In this document: piece by piece, positions 42,438 through 50,100 of the stretch | Layout of the letters: each line of letters begins with the position of its first letter | Numbering within the stretch: the stretch's first letter is position 1 | DNA from: Acetatifactor muris | Lineage (GTDB): Bacteria; Bacillota; Clostridia; Lachnospirales; Lachnospiraceae | Assembly (NCBI GenBank): GCA_023663635.1 | Contig: JAMPHD010000009.1 | Coordinates: 1 to 64,000 of the forward strand | Length of the DNA: 64,000 nt | Reading direction: 5' to 3' | Position numbers and translations under genes: made by a program | Notes under the pieces: model-generated | What the model saw: only the letters and a program-made list of their open reading frames with translations | Database searches by the model: none | What the model was told of the DNA's origin: nothing

Positions 42438-42686
42438 ATGGAAAATTCGTATCGCTTTTTTGCAAACAGGGACTGTCAATATTTTCCCTGCCATAAGGGC
42501 TTGGAGGAGCTGAACTGTCTGTTTTGCTACTGTCCCTTTTATCTGAGGGAGGACTGTCCCGGAGATCCGCAGTATTTGGAGAGGGGCGAAGGGGAAGGAT
42601 TCAAAAGGATCAAGAATTGCGCGGACTGTACTTTTCCCCACCGACCGGAGAACTATGACAGGATCATTCAGCTTTTGAAGGGATAG
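42438..42686 (+). CDS. Cysteine-rich small domain protein
   Basis: An 82-residue protein with Cys at regular places (DCQYFPCHKG, CLFCYCPFY, DCPG and NCADCTFPH), probably a metal-binding zf-like fold. This small family repeatedly lies at the end of clostridial cobalamin operons, but its role is unknown; cobalt or zinc handling is conceivable. The ATG immediately follows the cbiA stop, with only a weak ribosome site, so it depends on coupling. Confidence 0.75.
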   Translation: MENSYRFFANRDCQYFPCHKGLEELNCLFCYCPFYLREDCPGDPQYLERGEGEGFKRIKNCADCTFPHRPENYDRIIQLLKG

Positions 42687-42698
42687 GAGGAGAGTGTG

Positions 42699-43457
42699 AT
42701 GTTGCAGTTTTTGATCTGCTTTATAGCGGGGATCGGCGCGGGCTTGGGCACGGGTTTCGCGGGCATGAGCGCAGCGGCCGTGATCAGCCCGATGCTGATC
42801 ACTTTTCTGGATATGCCGGCCTATGAGGCGGTGGGCATTGCGTTAGCCAGTGATGTTTTGGCCAGTGCCGTAAGCGCCTACACTTATGGGAAAAATAAAA
42901 ATCTGGATATCAGAAACGGTATAGTGATGATGCTCTCCGTTCTGACGTTCACGTTGGTGGGAAGTTGGGTGGCCAGTCGGGTGCCCAATACTACCATGGG
43001 AAGCTTTTCCGTATTTATGACCCTTCTCTTGGGCATCAAGTTCATCGTCAGGCCTGTGATGACCACCAAGGAATCCATGAATGAGGTCAGTCCCCGGAAA
43101 CGCTTTGTGCGCTCTCTTATCAGCGGTATTGCGGTGGGATTCATCTGCGGCTTTATCGGCGCGGGTGGCGGCATGATGATGCTCCTGCTGTTGACGGGGG
43201 TCTTGGGCTATGAGCTGAAGACGGCTGTGGGCACCAGTGTGTTCATTATGACTTTTACGGCGTTGACCGGAGCCGTCAGCCATTTCGCCATCGGCGGTAT
43301 GCCTGATCTGTGGTGTCTGGTGTGCTGTGTGGGCTCCACCCTGCTGTGGGCCCGGATCGCGGCAAGGTTTGCCAACAGGGCGAGCGCCGCCACGCTGAAC
43401 AGAGCCACCGGAGTTGTGCTCACGGTGTTGGGCATTGCGATTTTGGTGTTGGGATAA
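42699..43457 (+). CDS. TauE/SafE-family permease
   Basis: A 252-residue membrane protein with eight or so spans and the duplicated family motifs GIGAGLGTGFAGMSAAAVISPML and GFICGFIGAGGGMMMLLLLTGVLG. The family moves sulfur-containing anions and, in some operons, may move metals. As the last gene of a cobalamin operon, cobalt transport is possible but speculative. AGGAGGAGAGTGTG precedes ATG 42699. Confidence 0.8.
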   Translation: MLQFLICFIAGIGAGLGTGFAGMSAAAVISPMLITFLDMPAYEAVGIALASDVLASAVSAYTYGKNKNLDIRNGIVMMLSVLTFTLVGSWVASRVPNTTMGSFSVFMTLLLGIKFIVRPVMTTKESMNEVSPRKRFVRSLISGIAVGFICGFIGAGGGMMMLLLLTGVLGYELKTAVGTSVFIMTFTALTGAVSHFAIGGMPDLWCLVCCVGSTLLWARIAARFANRASAATLNRATGVVLTVLGIAILVLG

Positions 43458-43602
43458 AACGGCCCGTTTGACAGCGGATTTGCGGTGCCTTAAAGGCGGT
43501 TTCGGTCTCCCCAATCACACTCTTTTGGGTAATTATTGTTATGATTATAATATCACAAGCGGAGAAAGTCAATTCCGCGGATTTTGGAAAGGAGAGATTG
43601 TC

Positions 43603-44181
43603 ATGCAGAAAGATTTAGGAGTAAAACCGTATTTGTTCCCCATGCCGACTTATATGATAGGAACCTATAATGAGGACGACACGGTTGATGTGATGATGAT
43701 GGCGTGGGGCGGCATCTGTGCCGAGGATATGGTTGCGCTAAACCTTGAGGCGGAGCACAAAACCGTCGCCAATATCGAAACGCGCAAAGCCTTTACCCTT
43801 GCCATACCGGGAACGGATACGCTGAAGGAATCCGACTTTTTGGGAATTGCGACAGCTAACAAAATGGCAGATAAATTTGCGCGCACCGGACTTCATGCGG
43901 TGAAGAGCGGGCGTGTTGACGCGCCGGTCATCACGGAGTATCCCGTTACGCTTGAGTGTGAGGTAGTGGAGATGCAGAACCAGCCCTACGGACTGCGGGT
44001 TCTTGGCAGGATCGTCAATGTGTTGGCGGACGAAAAGGTTCTGAATGATGCCGGAAAGATCGATGCCGCGAAGTTGAATGCTTTTGCCTTTGACCAGATG
44101 CAGAACGGCTATTACGCGGTGGGGGAAAAGGTCGGACAGGCATGGCACAGCGGAGCGGGACTGATGAAAGATCGGGATTGA
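43603..44181 (+). CDS. Flavin reductase-like FMN-binding protein
   Basis: A 192-residue protein of the flavin reductase/DIM6-NTAB group: PMPTYMIGTYNEDDTVDVMMMAWGGICAEDMVALNL (FMN-phosphate site), NIETRKAFTLAIP, then MADKFARTGLHAVKSGRVDAPVI. Binds FMN in the cytoplasm; partner oxidoreductase unknown. GGAAAGGAGAGATTGTC precedes ATG 43603. An independent promoter with TATAAT about 43546-43551 makes it separate from the cobalamin operon. Confidence 0.82.
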   Translation: MQKDLGVKPYLFPMPTYMIGTYNEDDTVDVMMMAWGGICAEDMVALNLEAEHKTVANIETRKAFTLAIPGTDTLKESDFLGIATANKMADKFARTGLHAVKSGRVDAPVITEYPVTLECEVVEMQNQPYGLRVLGRIVNVLADEKVLNDAGKIDAAKLNAFAFDQMQNGYYAVGEKVGQAWHSGAGLMKDRD

Positions 44182-44206
44182 CAATATTTCATTTCTCTGC
44201 TAAAGT
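44178..44206 (+). promoter_or_regulatory. Promoter of the antiporter transcript
   Basis: TTGACA (44178-44183), 17 nt, TAAAGT (44201-44206). The -35 overlaps the flavin reductase stop. Transcription would begin right at the 5' edge of the fluoride aptamer. Confidence 0.6.
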
Positions 44207-44208
44207 AT

Positions 44209-44268
44209 GGAGAGGGAATGAGGTTCTCCCTTGGGCAACCAAAACCGCTTTTACAAAGCTGATGACTT
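44209..44268 (+). promoter_or_regulatory. Fluoride riboswitch (crcB motif)
   Basis: The conserved parts of the crcB aptamer are in order: GGGAATGAGGTTCTCCC (consensus GGnGATGrnGTTCnCC, one mismatch), AAAACCGC, then GCTGATGACTTCTG (consensus GCTGATGACTCCT). Fluoride binding would stabilise the aptamer and let transcription continue into the antiporter gene. Confidence 0.85.
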
Positions 44269-44327
44269 CTGTGATCACAACTGTCACGGAAGGGCATCGG
44301 CTTTTTTATGTTCACAAGGAGGAAATA
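44256..44327 (+). terminator. Terminator of the fluoride riboswitch
   Basis: AGCTGATG and TTCTGTGA (from the 3' part of the aptamer) pair with TCACGGAA and CATCGGCT (44284-44302), followed by TTTTTT. The mutually exclusive pairing makes this the expression platform. Confidence 0.8.
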
Positions 44328-44330
44328 TTT

Positions 44331-45533
44331 ATGTTGACATCGCTTGCGCTTATTTTTCTTGTCGGTCTTGCCATGGCTGCCATCTGCCAAAAGATCAAAC
44401 TCCCCCGCATTATCGGGATGTTGGTCACGGGGATTGTTTTGGGACCGTATGCACTGAATCTTTTGGATATTTCGATCCTGGGCATATCGGCCGATCTGCG
44501 GCAGATGGCATTGGTGATCATTTTGATCAAAGCCGGATTGTCCCTGAATATCAGCGACCTAAAGAAAGTAGGGCGTCCGGCGGTCTTAATGTCCTTTTTG
44601 CCGGCAGTATTTGAGATATTGGCGTTTGTCCTGTTTGCGCCCTCTGTTCTCGGAATCACATTGATTGATGCCGCTATCATGGGGGCTGTCCTTGGAGCGG
44701 TATCGCCGGCGGTTGTCGTTCCGAGAATGGTGCAGCTCATGGAAAACAAATACGGGACCGGGAAGGGCATTCCGCAGCTTATCCTGGCAGGAGCGTCTTT
44801 GGATGATGTCTTTGTCATTGTACTGTTTTCGACGTTTGTTGGAATGGCACAGGGAAATTCAGTAAACATTATGGACTTTATCAATATTCCCGGATCGATC
44901 GTTTTGGGTATATTGACAGGGGCGGTTGCGGGATTTTTCCTGTCTGCTTTCTTTGAGACAAAATATGCGCATAAGCACTATATACGCAACAGTGTGAAAG
45001 TTATCATTGTTCTGGGAATGTCGTTTATGCTGATCGCTTTGGAGGAGTGGTTGAAAGATGTCGTCCCCGTTTCGGGACTTCTTGCGGTCATGAGCATGGC
45101 TTGTATGTTACAGCTAAAAAGTGTTGTTTCGGTCTCGGCCCGTCTCTCCGAAAAATTTGGCAAGCTGTGGATCGCTGCCGAGGTTATTCTGTTCGTGCTT
45201 GTGGGAGCCGCTGTTGATATCCGATATACTTTGGAGGCCGGATTTGGCGCTGCCCTTTTGATCGTGATCGCGCTCCTGTTTCGTTCTGCGGGCGTTTTCC
45301 TGTGTTTAACGGGCACAAAGCTCAATTTAAAAGAAAAGATATTTTGTGTCATCGCCTATCTGCCAAAGGCCACGGTTCAAGCCGCCATCGGTTCCGTTCC
45401 GCTGTCTTTAGGTCTGCCCTGTGGAAATATGGTGCTGTCGGTGGCTGTATTGTCGATCCTGATCACCGCGCCGTTGGGCGCACTTGGCATGGATATGACA
45501 TATCGGCGTTTGTTGGAAAAAGAAATATTTTGA
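44331..45533 (+). CDS. CPA-type cation/proton antiporter under fluoride control
   Basis: A 400-residue membrane protein with about 12 spans. Family features: ICQKIKLPRIIGMLVTGIVLGP near the start, GAVLGAVSPAVVVPRMVQ (unwound helix TM4-like) and ILAGASLDDVFVIVLFSTF with the ASLDD motif containing the ion-binding Asp pair. Members of the CPA2/KefB-like group exchange Na+ or K+ for H+. Antiporters are a known minor class of fluoride-riboswitch targets, perhaps offsetting ion imbalance or exporting F- with protons. AAGGAGGAAATATTT precedes ATG 44331. No CrcB/Fluc or CLC-F gene is seen nearby. Confidence 0.85.
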   Translation: MLTSLALIFLVGLAMAAICQKIKLPRIIGMLVTGIVLGPYALNLLDISILGISADLRQMALVIILIKAGLSLNISDLKKVGRPAVLMSFLPAVFEILAFVLFAPSVLGITLIDAAIMGAVLGAVSPAVVVPRMVQLMENKYGTGKGIPQLILAGASLDDVFVIVLFSTFVGMAQGNSVNIMDFINIPGSIVLGILTGAVAGFFLSAFFETKYAHKHYIRNSVKVIIVLGMSFMLIALEEWLKDVVPVSGLLAVMSMACMLQLKSVVSVSARLSEKFGKLWIAAEVILFVLVGAAVDIRYTLEAGFGAALLIVIALLFRSAGVFLCLTGTKLNLKEKIFCVIAYLPKATVQAAIGSVPLSLGLPCGNMVLSVAVLSILITAPLGALGMDMTYRRLLEKEIF

Positions 45534-45543
45534 AAACGACCAT

Positions 45544-45572
45544 TTGTATAGTAAAGTCTGAAAAAATATGAT
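45544..45572 (+). promoter_or_regulatory. Promoter of dcd
   Basis: TTGTAT (45544-45549), 17 nt, TATGAT (45567-45572). Confidence 0.6.
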
Positions 45573-45661
45573 AGAATCTTAGGCAGATGCGGGATGAAAT
45601 GTATAGATCATACCGACGGGATTTCATGAGGACAGAAAGTAGAACAGGCGGAGGAGACGAT

Positions 45662-46192
45662 ATGATATTATCGGACAAAACGATACGGTCTTTAATGGAA
45701 GAAGGCACTTTGGTCATAAATCCGGTGGAGCCGCAACAGATACAGCCCGCCAGCATCGACATCAGATTGGGCAATACATTCAGCATAGTGGAGGACTCTT
45801 CTTCGGGGATCGTCACCTTGGACAGGCAGATCGTATATAAAGAGATCAGGGCGGAGCGGTATCTTTTGCTGCCGGGACAGTTTGTCCTGGCCACGACAAT
45901 GGAGTACATTAAACTGCCGGATGATCTGACGGCGTTTGTGGAGGGCAGGAGTTCTCTGGGACGCATGGGCCTGTTCATTCAAAACGCGGGATGGGTTGAC
46001 CCGGGCTTTGAGGGAGAGATCACTCTGGAATTGTATAATGCCAACAGATGCGCGATCGAACTGCAATCCGGCAGAAGGATCGGACAGTTGGTATTTGCGC
46101 GGATGGACCGGGCGGCGGCGAATCCCTACTCGGGCAAATATCAGGGGCAGAGAGGGGCGACCGGCTCAAAGATTTACCTGGATGAGTCGTGA
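45662..46192 (+). CDS. dcd: dCTP deaminase, possibly bifunctional with dUTPase
   Basis: A 176-residue trimeric nucleotide deaminase: MILSDKTIRSLMEEG, PASIDIRLGNTF, GRSSLGRMGLFIQNAGWVDPGFEGEITLEL with the catalytic Glu and RIGQLVFARMD. The NAGWVDPGF segment carries Ala-Gly where monofunctional enteric enzymes have Ala-His-Arg; Ala-Gly is typical of bifunctional DCD-DUT enzymes that yield dUMP directly. Bifunctionality is an inference. GGAGGAGACGAT precedes ATG 45662. Confidence 0.85.
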   Translation: MILSDKTIRSLMEEGTLVINPVEPQQIQPASIDIRLGNTFSIVEDSSSGIVTLDRQIVYKEIRAERYLLLPGQFVLATTMEYIKLPDDLTAFVEGRSSLGRMGLFIQNAGWVDPGFEGEITLELYNANRCAIELQSGRRIGQLVFARMDRAAANPYSGKYQGQRGATGSKIYLDES

Positions 46193-46226
46193 AGGAAATG
46201 TCGGTTATGCGGAAACGGAGGCGGTC

Positions 46227-47765
46227 ATGAAACTGAATGAACTTTTGGCTTATAATTCCATTGTGGTGCAGTGCCACGACAATCCGGACGCGGATGCTCT
46301 GGCGAGCGGCTTTGGAGTGTACACTTATTTAAAAGAGAAGGGCAGGGATGTGCGTCTGGTCTATGGTGGGCGCTATCCCATTCAGAAGAGTAATCTGATG
46401 CTGATGGTGTCGGAACTGCAGATCCCGGTGGAGTATGTGGAGACATTGGAGCGGCCGGAGCTGCTTGTCACGGTGGACTGTCAATACGGCGAGGGAAATG
46501 TGACACGGTTCGAGGCGGGGGAGGTTGCCGTCATAGACCATCACCGGATCAGCGGAGAGCTGCCGGCAAAGAATGAGGTCAGGAGCAATCTGGGATCCTG
46601 TTCCACCGTGGTGGCGGAACTTTTAAAACAGGAGGGCGTGGATTTTAACGACAACAAAAGTCTGGCCACGGCGCTCTATTACGGTCTGATGACGGATACC
46701 GGCAATTTTACGGAGATTTCCCATCCGCTTGACAGGGATCTGCGGGATGACGCGGTGTTTGACAGGAGCCTGATCGTCCGTTTCCGCAATGCCAATCTGT
46801 CTCTCAGGGAGTTGGAGATCGCGGGAGCCGCCCTGATGAATTACCAATATCATGAGGATTATCGCTATGCGGTGGTGGAGGCGGAGCCCTGTGATCCCAA
46901 TATCCTCGGCATGATCAGCGATCTGGTGTTGGAGGTGGACGCCGTGGACACCTGTCTGGTATACAATGTGCAGCCTTTTGGCGTCAAACTCTCCGTGCGA
47001 AGCTGCGTAAAAGAAGTAAAGGCAAGCGAACTGGCGGAGTTTATCACGGAGGGGATCGGCTCCGGGGGCGGACATTCGGAGAAGGCCGGAGGATTTATTC
47101 AAACGGAACTGTTGGAGCGGGAATATCTGCATTTGCAAAAGACTCACGGTATCTTGGACAAGGCCGTACAGGAGGGGATCACGGACTTTCTGGTGCATCG
47201 CATGAACGATTATTTTGACGACATTGAGATCATCCGCGCAGGGGAGTTTGAGATCGATCTGTCCGATATGCGGGCCTACGGAAAGAAAAAGATTCCCATC
47301 GGATATGTGGAGGCGAGAGAGCTGTTTCCCGTGGGCACGGAAATCTGCATCCGCACACTGGAGGGGGATCTGGACGTGGAGATCAGCGAGGACCTCTATA
47401 TCATGATCGGCGTTTTGGGGGAGGTGTACCCCAATGAGAGGGCCAAGTTCGAGCGCAGTTATCAAAAATTGGACAGCCCCTATATTTTCAGGGGGGAATA
47501 TGAGCCCACGGTGAAGGATGTATTGGAGGGAAAACATGTGTCGCTCATCCCCTATGCCAAGTCCTGTCTGTCCATGGGAGAAGTGCATATTTATGTCAAA
47601 GAGTTGGATCATCGCGTGAAAGTCTTTACCGCGTGGGACGACGACAAGTATATTTTGGGGCGTGAGGGAGATTATCTTGCGGTCCGCACGGACGACCTGC
47701 ATGACATCTATGTGATCGAGAGGAATATCTTCCGGGAAACTTACGCGCCCTTGTCGGAGGGTTAG
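46227..47765 (+). CDS. DHH-family phosphoesterase with extra C-terminal domain
   Basis: A 512-residue protein. DHH motifs: CHDNPDADALASG (I), LVTVDCQY (II), VAVIDHHRISG (III), ALYYGLMTDTGNF (IV) and the DHHA1 glycine loop GIGSGGGHSEKAGGF. Enzymes of this type cleave short oligonucleotides (NrnA) or c-di-AMP/pApA. After residue 340 there is an unusual beta-rich region of about 170 residues (IPIGYVEARELFPVGTEICIRTLEGDLDVEI...) that NrnA lacks. ATG 46227 follows GGAGGCGGTC. Cotranscribed with dcd. Confidence 0.8.
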   Translation: MKLNELLAYNSIVVQCHDNPDADALASGFGVYTYLKEKGRDVRLVYGGRYPIQKSNLMLMVSELQIPVEYVETLERPELLVTVDCQYGEGNVTRFEAGEVAVIDHHRISGELPAKNEVRSNLGSCSTVVAELLKQEGVDFNDNKSLATALYYGLMTDTGNFTEISHPLDRDLRDDAVFDRSLIVRFRNANLSLRELEIAGAALMNYQYHEDYRYAVVEAEPCDPNILGMISDLVLEVDAVDTCLVYNVQPFGVKLSVRSCVKEVKASELAEFITEGIGSGGGHSEKAGGFIQTELLEREYLHLQKTHGILDKAVQEGITDFLVHRMNDYFDDIEIIRAGEFEIDLSDMRAYGKKKIPIGYVEARELFPVGTEICIRTLEGDLDVEISEDLYIMIGVLGEVYPNERAKFERSYQKLDSPYIFRGEYEPTVKDVLEGKHVSLIPYAKSCLSMGEVHIYVKELDHRVKVFTAWDDDKYILGREGDYLAVRTDDLHDIYVIERNIFRETYAPLSEG

Positions 47766-47787
47766 GCTTTTATTTGTAGAAGAGGTG

Positions 47788-47796
47788 TGGTATAAT
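47788..47796 (+). promoter_or_regulatory. Extended -10 promoter of the DUF3160 gene
   Basis: TGGTATAAT (TGn plus TATAAT at 47791-47796) without a -35 match. The dispersed repeat then lies in the 5' untranslated region. Confidence 0.5.
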
Positions 47797-47805
47797 ATAC
47801 GCGGT

Positions 47806-47840
47806 GGAAAACCGCAGGTTTTTCGAGCGCGCACTGCGAA
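47806..47840 (+). repeat. Dispersed hairpin repeat shared with 11760-11792
   Basis: AAAACC-GCA-GGTTTTT hairpin followed by CGAGCGC..ACTGCGAA, about 33 bp, also found inverted in the hairpin block at 11760-11792. CTTGCGAGTTT occurs next to both copies but in a different order. Confidence 0.7.
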
Positions 47841-47879
47841 GATGGTATACTTGCGAGTTTAAATATCGGAGGGCATGAG

Positions 47880-50096
47880 ATGAAGATCAGAAGACGGATA
47901 GCTATGATACTGTTGGTTTCACTTGTGATGACGAGCGCGTGCGCGTCGTCAAAGGAGAAGGATCATGCCGGGCCGGAGATCCTGCAGGATCCGTCCGGTG
48001 AGACTTTGGCGGAGAGCGGATCCGTACAGGGAGACCGCGATATCCGTCCGGCTGACATAGAGGGCAGACCGTTTCTGGTACGGGAGCTCGGCACGGCGGG
48101 CGCGGAGGGCGTGACGCCCAATGTGGAGCCGTATGTCCTAGAAGCTGACCTGAGCAATGTGGAGAACCTTGCGCAGTTTTACTTTTATGATGAGAATATG
48201 ATCGCCAAGCTTGCGGAGAACGGGTTTGTGGTGTGCGGAGAGGCAGGCAGGGAATTTTTTGAGGTATATGAGAACAACCGATACAGTCAGCGTCCCAATT
48301 TTGTGACGGTGGACTCCATGATGCACACCTATCATCTGTATTTCAGCCATCTGCTCAAGAGTGTGGAGCGGGAGTATCTGGCGGATGCCTTGGCAGAGCT
48401 GAGCGGGAATATGTTGGCAACTTCCATCGGTCAATATGAGAGCTTAAAGGGCAGCGAGTGGGAGAGCGCGGCCAAGCGCAATGTGGCGTTTTTCACGGTG
48501 GGCGCCAAGCTGCTCAATGAGGATACGGCGGTGGAGGACTATGTGAGAGATATGGTGGAGTTTGAACTGGATCATATCGGCAGCGCTGAGGGGATTGAGG
48601 AATCGCGGGTCACCGGCGACCTTGAGGATTACACGCAATATATTCCCCGCGGATACTATGAGGGGGATGCCAAACTGGAAAAATACTTTCGGGCGATGAT
48701 GTGGTATGGGCGCATACATTTCAGACAGGACAGTGAGGACATGGACAGGAGCGCGCTGCTCATCGCCAAGGCGCTCGCGGACGACGCGGAGACGTATGGC
48801 ATTTGGGAGTCCGTCTACGCGGTGACATCTTTCTTTGTGGGGGCGAGCGATGACTTGGGCGTGTGCGAGTACGCGCCCGTGATGCAGGAGGTGTACGGCG
48901 AAACTTTTGCGGTGGAGGATCTGATCGGAAACACGGAGGCTTTCGCGGAGTTTCGGCTGAAGGCAGCCGCCCTCAAAGCGCCTCAGATCAATTCCATACC
49001 TATATTTGACGGACAGGAGAATGTGATCCCGGGATTCCGTTTTATGGGACAGCGTTTTACCATTGACGCGGCCGTGATGCAGCAGTTGGTATACAGTAAA
49101 GTACAGGCGGACACATCCGGCGGACTGCGGATGCTGCCGGACGTGTTGGATGTGCCGGCAGCCCTCGGAAGCGATCTCGCGCTGTCCATTCTAAGAGAGC
49201 AAGGCGACACGGAATATGAGGGCTATATGGAAAATATGGATTCTCTGCGGCAGGGTCTTGCCCGGGAGAATGAGACGCTCTGGTCTGCCAGCCTGTACGC
49301 CAACTGGCTGAATACCCTTCGCCCTCTGTTGGAGGTAAAGGGGGAGGGATATCCCACGTTCATGCAGAGCGGGGAGTGGCTCAAGAAAGATCTGGAATGT
49401 TTTGCGGGGAGTTTCACGGAGCTGAAACATGACACCGTTCTGTACTCCAAGCAGGTGATGGCGGAGATGGGCGGCGATTATGACCTGGAGATCGACGATA
49501 GGGGCTATGTGGAGCCGGAACCCGTGGTGTACGCGAGATTTGCCGCGTTGGCGGATCTGACGGCGCAGGGGCTTGAGGATTACGGTATGGTGAGCGCCGC
49601 CGACAAAGAGAATCTGGCGCTCTTATCCGAGCTCGCCGGGCAACTGATGGTGATATCCGATAAAGAATTGCGGGAAGAGACCCTCACGGATGAGGAGTAT
49701 GAGCTCATCAAGGGCTATGGGGGCAATATCGAGCATTTTTGGTATGAGGTCATGACGGCGGACGATTCGGATGCCATATATACGGAAGGGTATTCATCGG
49801 CCTTGGTGGTGGATATTGCCACGGATCCCAACGGGTCGGTGTTGGAGGCGGCAACGGGCCATCCCTCCGAGATCTATGTGGTGGTCAGGGTGGACGGTAA
49901 GCTCAAGATCGCCAGGGGCAGCGTATACAGTTTCTATCAGTTCGAGTGGCCCATGGATCAGCGCATGACGGATTCCGAGTGGCGTGTGATGATGGGATAT
50001 CAGGCGGACGAGGAAGGGATGTACCGCTCGGGTGAGCAGCCGGTCGCCAAACCGGATTGGACGGGCAGCTACCGACACAGATATGAATGGGAATAA
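47880..50096 (+). CDS. DUF3160 lipoprotein
   Basis: A 738-residue exported protein with lipobox TSAC (Cys 21). The body matches the DUF3160 family: NFVTVDSMMHTYHLYFSHLLKSVE near residue 140, RAMMWYGRIHFRQ around 280, FMGQRFTIDAAVMQQLVY near 390 and a C-terminal ALVVDIATDPNGSVLEAATGHPSEIYVVV. The family is widespread in Clostridia and other phyla, mostly helical, function unknown. It is followed 4 nt later by a CapA-like protein, so the two may act together at the cell surface. Confidence 0.8.
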   Translation: MKIRRRIAMILLVSLVMTSACASSKEKDHAGPEILQDPSGETLAESGSVQGDRDIRPADIEGRPFLVRELGTAGAEGVTPNVEPYVLEADLSNVENLAQFYFYDENMIAKLAENGFVVCGEAGREFFEVYENNRYSQRPNFVTVDSMMHTYHLYFSHLLKSVEREYLADALAELSGNMLATSIGQYESLKGSEWESAAKRNVAFFTVGAKLLNEDTAVEDYVRDMVEFELDHIGSAEGIEESRVTGDLEDYTQYIPRGYYEGDAKLEKYFRAMMWYGRIHFRQDSEDMDRSALLIAKALADDAETYGIWESVYAVTSFFVGASDDLGVCEYAPVMQEVYGETFAVEDLIGNTEAFAEFRLKAAALKAPQINSIPIFDGQENVIPGFRFMGQRFTIDAAVMQQLVYSKVQADTSGGLRMLPDVLDVPAALGSDLALSILREQGDTEYEGYMENMDSLRQGLARENETLWSASLYANWLNTLRPLLEVKGEGYPTFMQSGEWLKKDLECFAGSFTELKHDTVLYSKQVMAEMGGDYDLEIDDRGYVEPEPVVYARFAALADLTAQGLEDYGMVSAADKENLALLSELAGQLMVISDKELREETLTDEEYELIKGYGGNIEHFWYEVMTADDSDAIYTEGYSSALVVDIATDPNGSVLEAATGHPSEIYVVVRVDGKLKIARGSVYSFYQFEWPMDQRMTDSEWRVMMGYQADEEGMYRSGEQPVAKPDWTGSYRHRYEWE

Positions 50097-50100
50097 GCGG

